The notes beneath the pieces are model-generated. The model ran no database searches, was not told the origin of the DNA, and saw only the letters and a list, made by a program, of their open reading frames with translations. A stretch of 64,000 nucleotides of DNA, from assembly GCF_021462225.1 (NCBI RefSeq), contig NC_061804.1:9723740-9787739 (forward strand), given 5' to 3'. The DNA is from Girardinichthys multiradiatus. Lineage: Eukaryota > Chordata > Actinopteri > Cyprinodontiformes > Goodeidae. Shown here piece after piece: positions 44,676-57,040 of this stretch; the first letter of the stretch is position 1, and the number at the start of each line of letters is the position of its first letter. The position numbers and the translations under genes are program-made.

Positions 44676-46222
44676 GCTCAAAAAATAAAGGGAACACTCA
44701 AATAACACATCCTAGATCTGAATGAATGAAATATTCTTATTGAATATTTTGTTCTGTACAAAGTTGAATGTGCTGACAACAAAATCCCATAAAAATCATC
44801 AATGGAAATTAACTTTATTAACCAATGGAGGCCTGGATTTGGAGTCACACACAAAATTAAAGTGGAAAAACACACTAGAGGCTGAACCAACTTTGATGTA
44901 ATGTCCTTAAAACAAGTCAAATGAGGCTCAGTATTGTGTGTGGCCTCCATGTGTCTGTATGACCTCCCTACAACACCTGGAGATGCTCCTGATGAGACGG
45001 CAGATGGTCTCCTGAGGGATCTCCTCCCAGACCTGGACTAAAGCATCCGCCAACTCCTGCACAGTCTGTGGTGCAACGTGACATTGGTGGATGGAGCGAG
45101 ACATGATGTCCCAGATGTGCTCAATCGGATTCAGGTCTGGGGAACGGGCGGTCCAGTCCATAGCTTCAATGTCTTCATCTTGCAGGAACTGCTGACACAC
45201 TCCAGCCACATGAGGTCTAGCAATGTCCTGCATTATGAGGAACCCAGGGCCAACCGCACCAGAATATGGTCTCACAAGGGGTCTGAGGATCTCATCTCGG
45301 TACCTAATGACAGTCAGGCTACCTCTGGCGAGCAATGGAGGGCCATGCGGCCCTCCAAAGAAATGCCACCCCACATCATTACTGACCCACTGCCAAACCG
45401 GTCCTGCTGAAGAATGTTGCAGGCAGCAGATCGCTCTCCACGGTGTCTCCAGACTCTGTCACGTCTGTCACATGTGCTCAGTGTGAACCTGCTTTCATCT
45501 GTGAAGAGCACAGGGTGCCAGGGGTGAATTTGCCAATCCTGGTGTTCTCTGGCAAATGCCAAACGTCCTGCACGGTGTTGGGCTGTGAGCACAACCCCCA
45601 TTTGTGGACGTCGGGCCCTCATACCATCCTCATGGAGTCAGTTTCTAACCGTTTGTGCACATTTGTGGCCTGCTGGAGGTCATTTTGCAGGGCTCTGGCA
45701 GTGCTCCTCCTGTTCCTCCTTGCACAAAGGCGGAGGTAGTGGTCCTGCTGCTGGGTTGTTGCCCTCCTACGGCCTCCTCCACATCTCCTGGTGTACTGGC
45801 CTGTCTCCTGGTATCGCCTCCAGGCTGACAGACACAGCAAACCTTCTTGCCACAGCTCACATTGATGTGCCATCCTGGATGAGCTGCACTACCTGAGCGA
45901 CTTGTGTGGGTTGTAGAGTCCGTCTCATGGTTCCACGAGTGTGAAAGCACCACCAACATTCAAAAGTGACCAAAACATCAGCCAGAAAGCATAGGTACTG
46001 AAAAGTGGTCTGTGGTCCCCACCTGCAGAACCACTCCTTTATTGAGTGTCTTGCTAATCTCCTAAGATTTCCCCCTGTTGTCTATTCCATTTGCACAACA
46101 TCTGTGAAATTGATTGTCAATCAGTGTTGTTTCCTAAGTGGACAGTTTGATTTCACAGAAGTTTGATTTACTTGGAGTTATATTGTGTTGTTTAAGTGTT
46201 CCCGTTATTTTTTTGAGCAGTG
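44672..46222 (-). mobile_element. Second Tc1-like transposon
   Basis: Inverted ends are CACAGCTCAAAAAATAAAGG (44672 on) and, reversed at 46222, CACTGCTCAAAAAAATAACG. TA follows the right end (46223-46224); the left TA appears lost in the microsatellite. It encodes the broken transposase at 44928-45960 on the minus strand. Confidence 0.85.
44928..45960 (-). pseudogene. Tc1-like transposase, frameshifted
   Basis: Pieces in order on the minus strand: 45619-45873 ([17 protein letters not shown]-binding part), 45314-45622 (PVLFTDESRFTLS with the first Asp; GSGSVMMWGGISLEG) and 44928-45374 (GFLIMQDIARPHVAG with the second Asp; ARSPDLNPIEHIWD with Glu). At least two frame changes and an Asn-to-Ile change after the second Asp. 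Inactive. Confidence 0.8.
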
Positions 46223-46224
46223 TA

Positions 46225-46600
46225 TTAATTTAGCAATCAAAGTAATCAGATATTTTTAGATCCCTTTAAAAAAAAATGTATTTTGTTTTTGTCTTTTCTC
46301 CGCATTAAGAATTTAGGGTCAATCTTACTTTGAAAATGCTGGCAGTATTTGTATTTAGCCAAGTTAATTTAAAGCACATTTGGGTGCACCATTGTCTGCT
46401 TTTGAGAAAAAGTCACTGAATAGATGTGGTTTTATTTACTGTTAAATCATAGAGAATGCAAAAATGTTACTAAAGAATAATATTTTGTGTTGTAAATTTG
46501 CCATAATTAAAATTAAAAAATCTCCATCTGCATCAACCTCCCGTGCTGGCGGGACTAATGTGTATCATTCTTTAATTGCAGTCTCAGCCGCACAAAATTA
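46225..46600. other. Intergenic sequence upstream of the tmem120a promoter
   Basis: AT-rich; no gene or named repeat seen. Confidence 0.45.
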
Positions 46601-47171
46601 GTCCAGGGTCCGCAGGTGGCACCCGGGCCGCACATTCGACACCTCTGATATTGTACAAGCCTAATTGGTTTCCAAGGCGACCTTGCCACTCACAATATGG
46701 CGGACGCACTGACGCATACTTCCTCCATGGCAACGAACCGAGTCAAAACTGATTGACAATACGCTGACGCTGATTGGTTGACAGAACATAACGGCATCAC
46801 GAGAGTGTGATCTGATTGGACGAACCAATAAACAGAACTTCCTTAAAATTTATAAAGACACAATAGTAACGGTATACCGGATATAATTCTAAAAAGTAAA
46901 GTTGTATTTGCAGTCAGTAAGGACAGCGAGAAAATGTTTTAAGAGTACTAGATAAAAATGTAGTAGTTGTAGCAGAAGTTACCAGTATTTTAAAAAGCAT
47001 ATTTATAATTGTGCGTTTTATCCCGGGCGTCTTAAATATGAAGCTTTTATTCTGAAGGCGTGTATAGGAAGCGACGCTTGTTCGTGGACGTGGCTTTGAT
47101 TGTTGCAACTGTTGCTCAGGAATCCTCGGTTATTTCACAAGTCCTAGAGGTTCCCCAGCGTCGGAGCAGAC
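46601..47171 (+). promoter_or_regulatory. tmem120a promoter region
   Basis: More GC/CpG-rich than its surroundings. It has a cluster of CCAAT-type boxes (ATTGG at 46773-46777 and 46815-46819; CCAAT at 46824-46828), typical NF-Y sites. A YY1-like 'aatatggcggac' (46695-46706) and an RFX-like 'ccatggcaac' (46725-46734) lie upstream. No TATA box at the expected place. The coding start is at 47172. Confidence 0.55.
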
Positions 47172-50100
47172 ATGTTCAGTCCAAAGGATTTATCCGAGTG
47201 TTTTCGGGAATGGGACGACTTGGAGAAAGATTACCAACATATCCAGGTTAGTTTAGTTCATGTATTCAGGAATGGTAAACAATAAACAGTGCAGCCCTGT
47301 CAGGCTAACAGACGTGTGGGTGGGGCGGGCAGGAGGGTTCCACTCAGCAGATAAAGATTAAATAAAAATATTAATATAAGGATAATAAGGAATATTAACA
47401 TTTTTTACAGGTATATACCACAGGCTTAAAAATAAATGTGCTGTACCTGCAGATATTTAGTAGATGAAATGCTAAAAAGGCCTGAATTTGCTATGATATA
47501 TATAAGAATAATCCTATTTCATTAAAGTAAGAGCTAAACTCTGAGGTATCACGAGTAGCGACTTAGTAGGATTTACTGTTTTTGTAAACTGTTGTGAATG
47601 TAGGTGCATCCCAGTAAATTAGCTAATTATCGGAACATTCATTTATATGAGTAATTCAGCCATAGTAATTATATATTTAATGCCTTTATATTTGTTAATT
47701 TGGATGATACTGCCTTACAGTTAATGGAAACTCAAAAATCATCCTTTCAGAAAATTGCCTAAATTAAATAAAAAAAAACACAGTAAAGTTAAGTTTGGGG
47801 TATTTTATTGCTTATGCAATCATGGAGAAGGCTGCTTACTTAACAGTTGTCCAGCAGGCAGTGATTGAGACCCTTCATAACGAAGGGTATCAATGAACAG
47901 TTAGTGGAAGGACAAAGTGTGGAGGAAAAGCTGCAAGCACAAGTAGCAAGGATAACCACAGCATGGAGAGGATAATGAATCAAAGCCTACTTAAAGAGTT
48001 TGGGGAAGTCTACCAAAGCATGAACTGGAGCTGGGGTCTTTTAAGATTTAAGAACCACTAAATACAAAAGTATCCAGGACATGGACTCCAGCTGTCACAT
48101 TCCTTGTGTCAAACCACTCCTGAACAGAGAAAATGAGAAGTTTAAAACCTGGGCTAAAGGACTGGACTATTATTCTGTGGTCCAAAGTCGTCTTTTTAGA
48201 TTAAAGTACATTTCATTCGCAAATCAAGAGCTGCATGGTGGAGCAGCTGTTAGCACTGTTGTCTTGCAGCAAGAAGGTCCTGTGTCCGCATTCTGGTCTG
48301 TTTGGACTTTGCATGTTCTTCCAGTCCTCTAGCTTTGTCCCACAGTCCCAAAGTATGCATGTTGATTGTTCTCTTTAAGTTTGCTTGGGAATGGTTGTTT
48401 GTTCTGTTTGTCTCTGTGTTGTCCCGTAATGTCCGGGTTGTACCTGGTCTCTCACTCAATGACTGCCATGGATAGGCACCAGAGGCCCGTAACCCTTCAT
48501 GAACGAGTGTAGAGAATGGATGGATTTGGAGATTAAGGTCCCAAAGTCTGGAGGAAGAGTGGAGAGGCTCAGAATCCAAGCAGTTTGAGGTTTTGTGTGA
48601 AGTTTCCAGTCAGTGATGATCTGATGAACCATTTCATCAGCTGCTGTTGGTCCACTGGGTTTTCTGAAGTCCAGAGTCCTGGGCTTCCTGTGCACCTCAG
48701 CAGAACCACAGGCTGATCAAATTTAGAGTTTTCATTCTCTGTAAGCCATAATCATCAAAATTACAAGAAATGAAGGCTTTAAATATTTCACTCTATGTGT
48801 GATAGATCTATGTAATATATGGGTTTCACTTCTGAAATGAGGGACAAAGAATTTTGAATCATCCATCCATCTTCTGTACATACAAGGTCGCGGGGGAGCT
48901 GGTGCCTATCTCCAGCAGTCTACGGGCGAGAGGCGGGGTTCATTCTGGACGGGTCGCCAGTTCATCACAGTTTAACACAGAGACACACAAGACAAACAAC
49001 CATTCATACGTAAGGGCAATTTAGAGAGACCAATTAACATAACAGGCATGTCTTTGGACTGTGGGAGGAAGCCGGAGTACCCGATGAGAACCCACGCATG
49101 CACGGGGAGAACAGGCAAACTCCATGCCGAAAGAGTCGAACCCAGGACCTTCTTGCTGCAAGGAAACAGTGCTACCACCTGCGCCACTGTGCAGCCCCAG
49201 AATGTTGAACCTTTTCACTATATTCCAAGATTTTAGCAGCTTTCCGGGGTCCATTCTACTTCACAGATTTCTACCTAACTGTTGTACAGCTCTGTTCTCT
49301 TCGCTGAATGCCTCTTTAATGTGTTTTCACCTGCAGGACACCCATCGTCTATATAAACAGAAGCTTGAAGAAGTGACCAAACTGCAAAACAGCTGCTCTA
49401 GTGCTATAGCAAGGCAGAGGAAGAAACTGAAGGAGCTCACTTTGTCATTGAAAGGGTGGGTGTTGACAGGAAATGGATTTAACTCAACAGGAAATGTTGT
49501 TGATGATTAGTTTTTAATGTGTGTCGACATATTTCCATAATTAGATGCAAAGAAAACTCTCCAACATCAAACCTAAGCCCAGAGGAGATGGAGTCCATTG
49601 CTGGAATGCAAGAGTCCATCAAAGACAAAAGGAATGTTTTCTTTGAGATGGAAGCATTTCTGCCAAAGAAGAACGGGTATAATCGTGTTGCATGTTTTGA
49701 ACTTTTCAATGCTGAAGATCTCCACTTTGTGACTGATTTATGTATCCTCCTGTTTAGATTGTACCTCACACTTGTTTTGGGAAACGTTAATGTAACGCTC
49801 CTGAACAAGCAGGCAAAGTAAGTCACCGCTTTTACTGCAACCACAGCGGAGATACTTCAGAACCATTTCACCAATCCTCTCCTTCTGTTTCTCCACACAG
49901 GTTTGCATATAAAGATGAGTATGAGAAGTTTAAACTCGTCCTGACCGTCATCTTCTTCGTGTTTTCCTTCACATGTCGCTTTTTGTTTAGCTACAGGTAA
50001 TCATTTCCCAACACCTTGTTGATGCTGGTTGAAGTTATTCGGAAATTTCACACGGTCAGATTCACCGTGTGTTTGGTTTTTGTGATGGTGGAACACGTTC

Positions 50101-53100
50101 CTCATCATTCGTGCTCTTGTTTCAGAGTCCTGGACGCTCTGTTCAACTTCCTGCTGGTTTGGTATTACTGCACGCTCACCATCCGGGAGAGTATCCTCAT
50201 CAGCAACGGCTCAAGGTCTGTACCTGGTTTTATCTTCCCATGTAGGGTGAGATGCTCCCTGAGAGATAAAAGGTCCAAAAATCCTTCAACTTGTTTAAAT
50301 CTGCTTCACGTGCCTGTCTGCTTATTGAGTCCATTGGGGATTACACATTACAGTCTCTTTCATATTTTCTGGTTGATGACAGTTTGAAACAATGCATATT
50401 TACAATAAATGTCTGAAACTAGATATGTGCTTGTATCTATAATTTGCAAATCTGCAGTAAAATACAGCAAACGATTCACACCCCTTGAGCATCCTGCCTG
50501 TTCGGATTCATTTTATGTCATAGACCAACAAAAATTAGAACAGAAATATGAACAGAACGGAGAATGGCACATATACCTGACTGCCATACAACCGACTGCC
50601 TTGAGAAATGACCTGATCTCTGAACAGAGTCCAGCTATCTGTGAATTAATCTCAGTCCAAATGTAGATCTTCTGTGAAGTTCTCAGAGGTTTGTTAGAAC
50701 TTTAATGAACAAACTGCAGCATGAAGATCAATGAGACAGGTCAGGGAGGAAGCTGTGCACATCCCCCTAAACGCACCATCTATATGGTAAAACATGGTAG
50801 TGGCAGCATCATGCTGTGGAGACAATGTTCTTTAGCATGGACAGAGAAGCAGGTCAGAGTTGATGGGAAGCTGGATGAAACTAAATCCAGGACCATCGTG
50901 GAGAAGAATCTGTGAGAGGCAGCATAAGATTTGAGACTGGGGTGGAGGTTCACCTTCCAGCAGGACAATGACCTTAAACACACAGCCAGAGCTACAATAG
51001 GATGGTTTAGGTCTAAGCAAACTCATGTGTTAGAATGGCCCAGTCAAAGTCCAGATCTAAATCGAACCAAGAATCTGTAGCAAGGCTTGAAAATTGATGT
51101 TTATGGACAGTCTCCATCCAATCTGACTGAACTGGATCTGTTTGGTAAAGTAAAGCTCAACCTCTGTGAAGCTTGATCAATAAAACTAAAAAAGCTTATT
51201 GATGTCTTGAGACAAAACGTGAAGAAGTATGTGGGGAATGAAAAATTTTGCACAGCTCTGTGCCTGTATTAGGATTTAAATCTCAGAACCCAACATCCAG
51301 TGATACCAGTTTGCTGTTTCAGGATCAAAGGTTGGTGGGTTTTCCATCACTACATATCGACCTTCTTGTCTGGAGTGATGCTGACTTGGTAAGACTTGTT
51401 CTGGACTCCTCCACCTCAGATCATAATGTAATAAACCAAACATATTGTTCCTTCACTCTGCACCACTTTCACCTGATGTGATCTTTGTTGGCAGGCCTGA
51501 TGGCGCCCTCTACCAGATGTTTAGAAATCAGTTTCTATCCTACAATCTCTATCAAAGTAAGAGATTCTGTCTCGACCTGTCAAACACTACATTATGGCTT
51601 AAACAGCTGAATTTCTACTTGTCCGCTGCTAATTTTGGGCTTTTAGCAGCATGAACCCATGACTGTTATCCTTAAATACTGTATGATATAGTAATCACAC
51701 AGCTGTTTAAAGAAGCATTTTTCCATACTTATGACATGCAGTTTGTGTCCGAAGTGACGTAATAATTATAAGAATTAGACATCATCACCTTACGGAATAT
51801 TAGATGTGATTAAGAAGAGGTAAAATTAGTGTAAAAACAATAGTCAGTATCAGTGATTTGTTAGCTGTGAGCTTCTTTTGTTTCCTTGTCTTTTTTGGTT
51901 TATTTCCCTGTTTGTAGGTTTTGTCCAGTTCCTGCAGTACTACTACCAGAGCGGCTCTTTGTACAGACTCAGAGCGCTGGGAGAAAGACACACCATGGAC
52001 CTTACAGTTGGTGAGTGCAGGCAGCAGCTCAGCACTTTTACACTTAAAGTAAATATCACCTGACATTTTTTAACATATCGGCCCGATTTTTTTTAAAAGT
52101 AACCTGTAGAACTGGGCCGATATTGATAACTAAAGTTTAGTTCCATCTTGTTGGCCACGTGGTATTTTTTTCAGTCATGTGACAGTGATGCAGCGCAGGA
52201 TTGTGGGGAGTTTAATAAAAGCAGAGAAGCAATGTCAGCTGTTTTGTCGTTTTTTCAGGGTGTTGAAAGGTTAGGGGAGTATATATAGTTTCGGTAAATT
52301 TTGGTTATCGGCCATAACAGTAATATTAATATTGGATATAGATTTCAGCCTAAATTTTCATACCGGTGCATATCTGGTTCAGACCTTATCCCCATTTACT
52401 CACCAATACTGTTAACTTCCATCATGTTTACAAGATCAGGCAAAAAAAGGGACTACGATGCTTCACTCAAACAGAATTAAAGTAGTGCAACAAAAGTTTA
52501 AAGCACGACTTGCTCTTTTTTGTAATTGTGTTATGACAGTTTTCTTATCATGGCTGTAAAATGTTTCATTTCAAACTTCAGAACATTGGGAGACTTGTTT
52601 AATGTCAGCTCAGTAAGTCTCCTCTCTGCTCTCTGGGTGTTTAGAGGGCTTCCAGTCCTGGATGTGGAGAGGCCTGACCTTCCTCCTTCCCTTCCTGTAC
52701 TTTGGTCAGGTATGTAGTCGCAGTTTTTAAAGTGACGTCTTTGGATCATTCATGTTGATGTTATCTCACTAAAAACAGAAAATGATGTGCCTGAATGCAA
52801 GAAAAAGAAATTTGAAGTTGTCTTACTAAGCTTGATTTTTTTTACTTGGTTGCAGTTTTGGCAGCTGTACAACAGCATGACGCTTTTCAGGATGTTCCAG
52901 CTCCCAGAGTGTAAAGAATGGCAGGTTAGTGTCCCATAAAACTTCATTTTCTTTTCAGTAATTTCAAAAAAACCACCAAAACTATGGAGAGAAGGAAGAT
53001 GTGGGTAAATTAATCCAGAAATACAGCTATGCAAAAGTATTCATGTACCTTGGACTTTTCCTCTTTTTTTTCACATGAAAAGAAGTCCTGTTAGTAGTTT

Positions 53101-53868
53101 GGCACATGCCTTGTAGGGGTCCCAGCAAACATGTGGAAGGAGGCGCTGAGCCTTTTGGCTAACACAGAGAAAACCCCCAAATACCCCATACAACCATCTC
53201 CAAAATGATAGATGGTGGTGGCAGCATCATGCTGTGTGGATGCTTTTCTTCAGCAGGAACATGGAAGCTGGTCTGAGCATCCAGCCAGAGCTACAATGGA
53301 ATGGTTTAGATCAAAGTATATTCATGTGTTAGAATGGCCTAGTCAAAGTCCCGACCTGAATCCAAACTTTGTGGTAAGACTTGAGAACTGACGTTTACAA
53401 ACATCCTCCATCCAGTCTGACTGAGCTTGAGCCATTTTGCAAAGAATAACATCCAAGGCTGATACAGTAGACACACCATAAAAGACATGCAGCTGTATCT
53501 TCAGTGAAACTATTGACTCAGGAGGGCTGAAAACAAAGGAACTCCACACTAATCAAATTTTTACTTGTATAAAATGCTGAAAACCGTTTAGATTTCCCGT
53601 CCACTTCACAAACATGCACCACTTCATGTTGGTCTGTCACACAAAATCCAAATCAGATACATTTAAATAAAGTTTGATTTTAATGTGACTAAAATGTGGA
53701 AAAGTCTTGATTAAATCTTGTTTAAATGATCCATTCCTTTATTTTGCCGTCTAGGTTTTGATGTGCGGCTGCTCCTACATGGTGCTCTTCATGGGAAATC
53801 TGTACACCACGCTGAGGGTGGTTTACCAGAAATATGTAAACAACGCAGACAAGTCCAAAACTGTGTGA
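47172..53868 (+). CDS. tmem120a: TMEM120A (TACAN) membrane protein, 12 exons, 346 aa
   Basis: Exons: 47172-47246, 49337-49455, 49545-49676, 49758-49817, 49901-49996, 50126-50215, 51323-51388, 51495-51556, 51918-52010, 52645-52709, 52856-52924, 53755-53868. All are GT-AG, in phase, with stop TGA at 53866-53868. Residues 1-100 form a soluble coiled-coil region ([35 protein letters not shown]). Six membrane segments follow from about residue 130 ([52 protein letters not shown]). [12 protein letters not shown] (residues 194-205) holds the Trp/His residues that bind coenzyme A in the known structures, which resemble ELOVL enzymes. It acts in the nuclear envelope/ER; roles in fat-cell metabolism and mechanosensation are reported, the latter disputed. 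'EWQVLMCG' at the last exon junction favours TMEM120A over TMEM120B. Length matches human (343 aa). Confidence 0.93.
47605..48857 (+). mobile_element. Tc1-like relic in tmem120a intron 1, split by a dispersed repeat
   Basis: The left end resembles a fish Tc1 family ('aggtgcatcccagtaaatta'). 48068-48200 matches the transposase region ([30 protein letters not shown]). It is interrupted at about 48228-48525 by the dispersed repeat and resumes at 48526 ('aggtcccaaagtctggagg') to 48857. No intact frame. Confidence 0.6.
48228..48520 (+). repeat. Dispersed fish repeat inserted in the Tc1 relic
   Basis: Starts gctgcatggtggagcagctg, includes 'ttgcagcaagaaggtcctg' and ends in ggatgg. Same family as 20795-21140. 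Confidence 0.65.
48858..49200 (-). repeat. Dispersed fish repeat, opposite orientation, tmem120a intron 1
   Basis: Contains 'tctttggactgtgggaggaa', 'cgcatgcacggggagaacag' and 'caccactgtgcagcc'-like end 'cgccactgtgcagcccc'. With 48228-48520 it forms an inverted pair about 340 bp apart within one intron. Confidence 0.7.
50395..51265 (+). mobile_element. Tc1-like relic in tmem120a intron 6
   Basis: Includes 'gtagtggcagcatcatgctg' (50795-50814), 'ccttccagcaggacaatgac' and 'atggcccagtcaaagtcca', corresponding to transposase core fragments. It ends 'aaaattttgcacagctctgtg'. In the same orientation as the gene. Inactive. Confidence 0.65.
52085..52390. repeat. Possible degenerate DNA-transposon fragment (tmem120a intron 9)
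   Basis: Contains 'cggcccgatttt', 'gggccgatattgata', 'tatcggccataac' and 'ataccggtgcatat', words typical of a fish 'tatcgg...ggtgcat' repeat. Boundaries unclear. Confidence 0.35.
53025..53715 (+). mobile_element. Tc1-like relic in tmem120a intron 11
   Basis: Left end 'gcaaaagtattcatgtacc' (53032-53050). Internal 'gtggtggcagcatcatgctg' (53215-53234) and 'atggcctagtcaaagtccc'. The right end is degraded, near 'aaagtcttgattaaatc'. Same family as 37826 and 50395. Confidence 0.65.
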
Positions 53869-54252
53869 GCCCGCTGTAAGCAGAACAGACCAAGATGGCG
53901 TCTTATTTACTAGACAGAAACCAGAGACAGTCAGAGTTGGTTTCTTTTGTCAGGATCCCTGTCCGAGTGGACCATTTACTCGCTCTGCTACTTGAATCTC
54001 ATTCCAAGTTCCAGCATTTCACGTTTGTTTAAATCAAAATCAAATCAGCTTTATTATTGATTGTTTAAAAGATCAACCAGCTACTTTACAGCTGTTGTGT
54101 TTCAGTAGGGCTGTGCATTTGTTTCAGAGATTCTGAAAGTTTGAAGGAGTGTTACTGATAAAGAAAATGTTACTTGAATAATATTTATTTACTTGTGACT
54201 CTTTGCTCAGGAGCTGCTTTGTTTGTTGGCTTTTTAAGTAAGTTATCTGCAG

Positions 54253-54258
54253 AATAAA
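54253..54258 (+). other. Polyadenylation signal for tmem120a
   Basis: AATAAA about 385 bp after the stop codon. No earlier consensus AATAAA is seen in the 3' region. Confidence 0.5.
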
Positions 54259-54478
54259 ACAGCCTGAAGTCCTTACGTCTTTTGTTTTTATGTGACATGG
54301 CTGCTTTAACATTACACATCACATGACATATCTATCATATGACTCCAGTACAACTAAATAAAAAATATTTTGTGTAAACCTGCTGTTGAAGTGAAATTAG
54401 CAGATTTTGCTGGTGGTAATGATCCAATTTTATGTTTTCAAGATATCTAATAGAACTCACACGGTATTAAACCTATAA

Positions 54479-55947
54479 TACAGGTCCTTCTCAAAATATT
54501 AGCATATTGTGATAAAGTTAATTATTTTCCATAATGTAATGATGAAAATTTAACATTCATATATTTTAGATTCATTGCACACTAACTGAAATATTTCACA
54601 TCTTTTATTGTCTTAATAGGGATGATTTTGGCATACAGCTCATGAAAACCCAAAATTCCTATCTCACAAAATTAGCATATCATTAAAAGGGTCTCTAAAC
54701 GAGCTATGAACCTAATCATCTGAATCAACGAGTTAACTCTAAACACCTGCAAAAGATTCCTGAGGCCTTTAAGACTCCCAGCCTGGTTCATCACTCAAAA
54801 CCCCAATCATGGGTAAGACTGCCGACCTGACTGCTGTCCAGAAGGCCACTATTGACACCCTCAAGCAAGAGGGTAAGACACAGAAAGAAATTTCTGAACG
54901 AATAGGCTGTTCCCAGAGTGCTGTATCAAGGCACCTCAGTGGGAAGTCTGTGGGAAGGAAAAAGTGTGGCAGGAAATGGGCTACAGGTGCCGCATTCCCC
55001 AGGTCAAGCCACTTTTGAACCAGAAACAGCGGCAGAAGCGCCTGACCTGGGCTACAGAGAAGCAGCACTGGACTGTTGCTCAGTGGTCCAAAGTACTTTT
55101 TTCGGATGAAAGCAAATTCTGCATGTCATTCGGAAATCAAGGTGCCAGAGTCTGGAGGAAGACTGGGGAGAAGGAAATGCCAAAATGCCAGAAGTCCAGT
55201 GTCAAGTACCCACATTCAGTGATGGTCTGGGGTGCCGTGTCAGCTGCTGGTGTTGGTCCACTGTGTTTTATCAAGGGCAGGGTCAATGCAGCTAGCTATC
55301 AGGAGATTTTGGAGCACTTCATGCTTCCATCTGCTGAAAAGCTTTATGGAGATGAAGATTTCATTTTTCAGCACGACCTGGCACCTGCTCACAGTGCCAA
55401 AACCACTGGTAAATGGTTTACTGACCATGGTATCACTGTGCTCAATTGGCCTGCCAACTCTCCTGACCTGAACCCCATAGAGAATCTGTGGGATATTGTG
55501 AAGAGAACGTTGAGAGACTCAAGACCCAACACTCTGGATGAGCTAAAGGCCGCTATCGAAGCATCCTGGGCCTCCATAAGACCTCAGCAGTGCCACAGGC
55601 TGATTGCCTCCATGCCACGCCGCATTGAAGCAGTCATTTCTGCAAAAGGATTCCCGACCAAGTATTGAGTGCATAAATGTACATGATTATTTGAAGGTTG
55701 ACGTTTTTTGTATTAAAAACACTTTTCTTTTATTGGTCGGATGAAATATGCTAATTTTGTGAGATAGGAATTTTGGGTTTTCATGAGCTGTATGCCAAAA
55801 TCATCCGTATTAAGACAATAAAAGACCTGAAATATTTCAGTTAGTGTGCAATGAATCTAAAATATATGAATGTTAAATTTTCATCATTACATTATGGAAA
55901 ATAATTAACTTTATCACAATATGCTAATATTTTGAGAAGGACCTGTA
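54479..55947 (+). mobile_element. Structurally complete Tc1-like transposon with long inverted repeats
   Basis: Begins CAGGTCCTTCTC at 54481 and ends GAGAAGGACCTG at 55945, with TA on each side (54479-54480 and 55946-55947). Inverted repeats run about 200 bp (54481-54684 and 55741-55945) with only a few differences. The internal transposase is internally deleted, so the copy is non-autonomous. It lies about 0.6 kb downstream of the tmem120a stop. Confidence 0.88.
54809..55668 (+). pseudogene. Tc1-like transposase with internal deletion
   Basis: The 5' part (54809-54970) encodes the first helix-turn-helix (TLKQEGKTQKEISERIGC, SQSAVSRHLSGKS). It is fused out of frame, near 54972, to the start of the catalytic domain (EMGYRCRIPQVKPL...). 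The second DNA-binding domain and linker are missing. The catalytic core is intact to the end: VLFSDESKF, IFQHDLAPAHSAK, SPDLNPIENLWD, ending AKGFPTKY at 55665. This copy alone could not make a normal transposase. Confidence 0.8.
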
Positions 55948-56179
55948 CATCTCAAATGTCTCGCGATATATAAGTTGTCCACTAGGTGGAAGCAGTGACC
56001 ATAACAGCTGACTGATGCCATTGCACTTCTGTTATTTCTTTATTCTTGTGGAGGAACCTTTTTATTTATTTATGGTCTGGTTTTAAGATCATTCTGATTG
56101 TTTTTGTCAAAAGGACAATATGATTATAAATATCACCCTTTAACTCAGGCCTAAATCTAATGAACTTTTCTGCTGTATT
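55948..56179. other. Intergenic sequence
   Basis: No gene or repeat recognised. Confidence 0.4.
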
Positions 56180-56690
56180 AATTTGGTGCTTTTAGTGGTC
56201 CATTCAAATTGTTCTTGTTTCAGGCTTTCATGATCATGCATCCACCCATCTTTCAACATTAGTCCACCAATCAGCACCAAAGCTGAGATCAGGGCTACAT
56301 TGCTTCATCTATTGAAATAGGTTTAAAGTGTGTTTGGGATCCTTGTCATGTTTGTCACCTTGTCATGGTGGCCAAACAGTTTTGTCTTTACATCATCCTA
56401 ACCTAGAACTTTTGTCCAGAAGACGTCTGACTATGTGGGGCAAATTTCTGTCAAGCTTAAAGGTGTTGGATTTGGAGGAGCAGCTTTTGTTTTGGCTAGC
56501 CCCCTGTCAGATGGTGCTGTAAAACTTACTTTACTTTGTTGAGTGACACCGGTGCTCCAGCAGTTTTCTGTGCACAGCAGGATTGAGTCTTGGTGGTTCC
56601 TGGACTGTTCCTGATTATTCTAACCACCTGTCTTTGATCTGCAAGGGACACTTTAGATCAGATGGAAAGTTGGGCACAGCTGGGTCTTCT
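56180..56690 (-). mobile_element. Tc1/mariner transposase relic
   Basis: The reverse complement around 56360-56420 reads DDVKTKLFGH, the 'TKxxLFGH' block of Tc1 transposases. Neighbouring sequence follows the same order in decayed form. The plus-strand open frame at 56328-56522 is its antisense. Confidence 0.5.
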
Positions 56691-56725
56691 AACTAGGCAG
56701 CGATTTGCAACACAAATAAAAACTG

Positions 56726-57040
56726 GGGTTGCACAGCAGTGCAGTGGTTTGTACTGTGGCCTTGCACCAAAAAGGTCCAGGGTTTAAATCTCGCCCCGGG
56801 GTTTTTCTGCATGGAGTTTGCATGTTCTTCCCGTGTTTTTCCTCTGTGTATTCTGGCTTCCTCCCAGTGTTCAAAAACATGACAGTTAGGTTAAGTGGAC
56901 TCTCAGTTGTCCTCAGGTTTTAGTCTGTGTGTGTGTATTGCATAGTGACCTGTCCAGGATGTACCCCGCCTCTCGCTCGCGTTCAATGACTGGGGGATAG
57001 GCACCAGCACCACCTACTCCCCCTTTACGGAATAGAAATG
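56726..57040 (+). repeat. Dispersed fish repeat
   Basis: Starts gttgcacagcagtgcagtgg, includes 'ttgcatgttcttcccgtg', 'gacctgtccaggatgtaccc' and 'ggggataggcaccagcacc'. Same family as 20795-21140. Confidence 0.7.
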
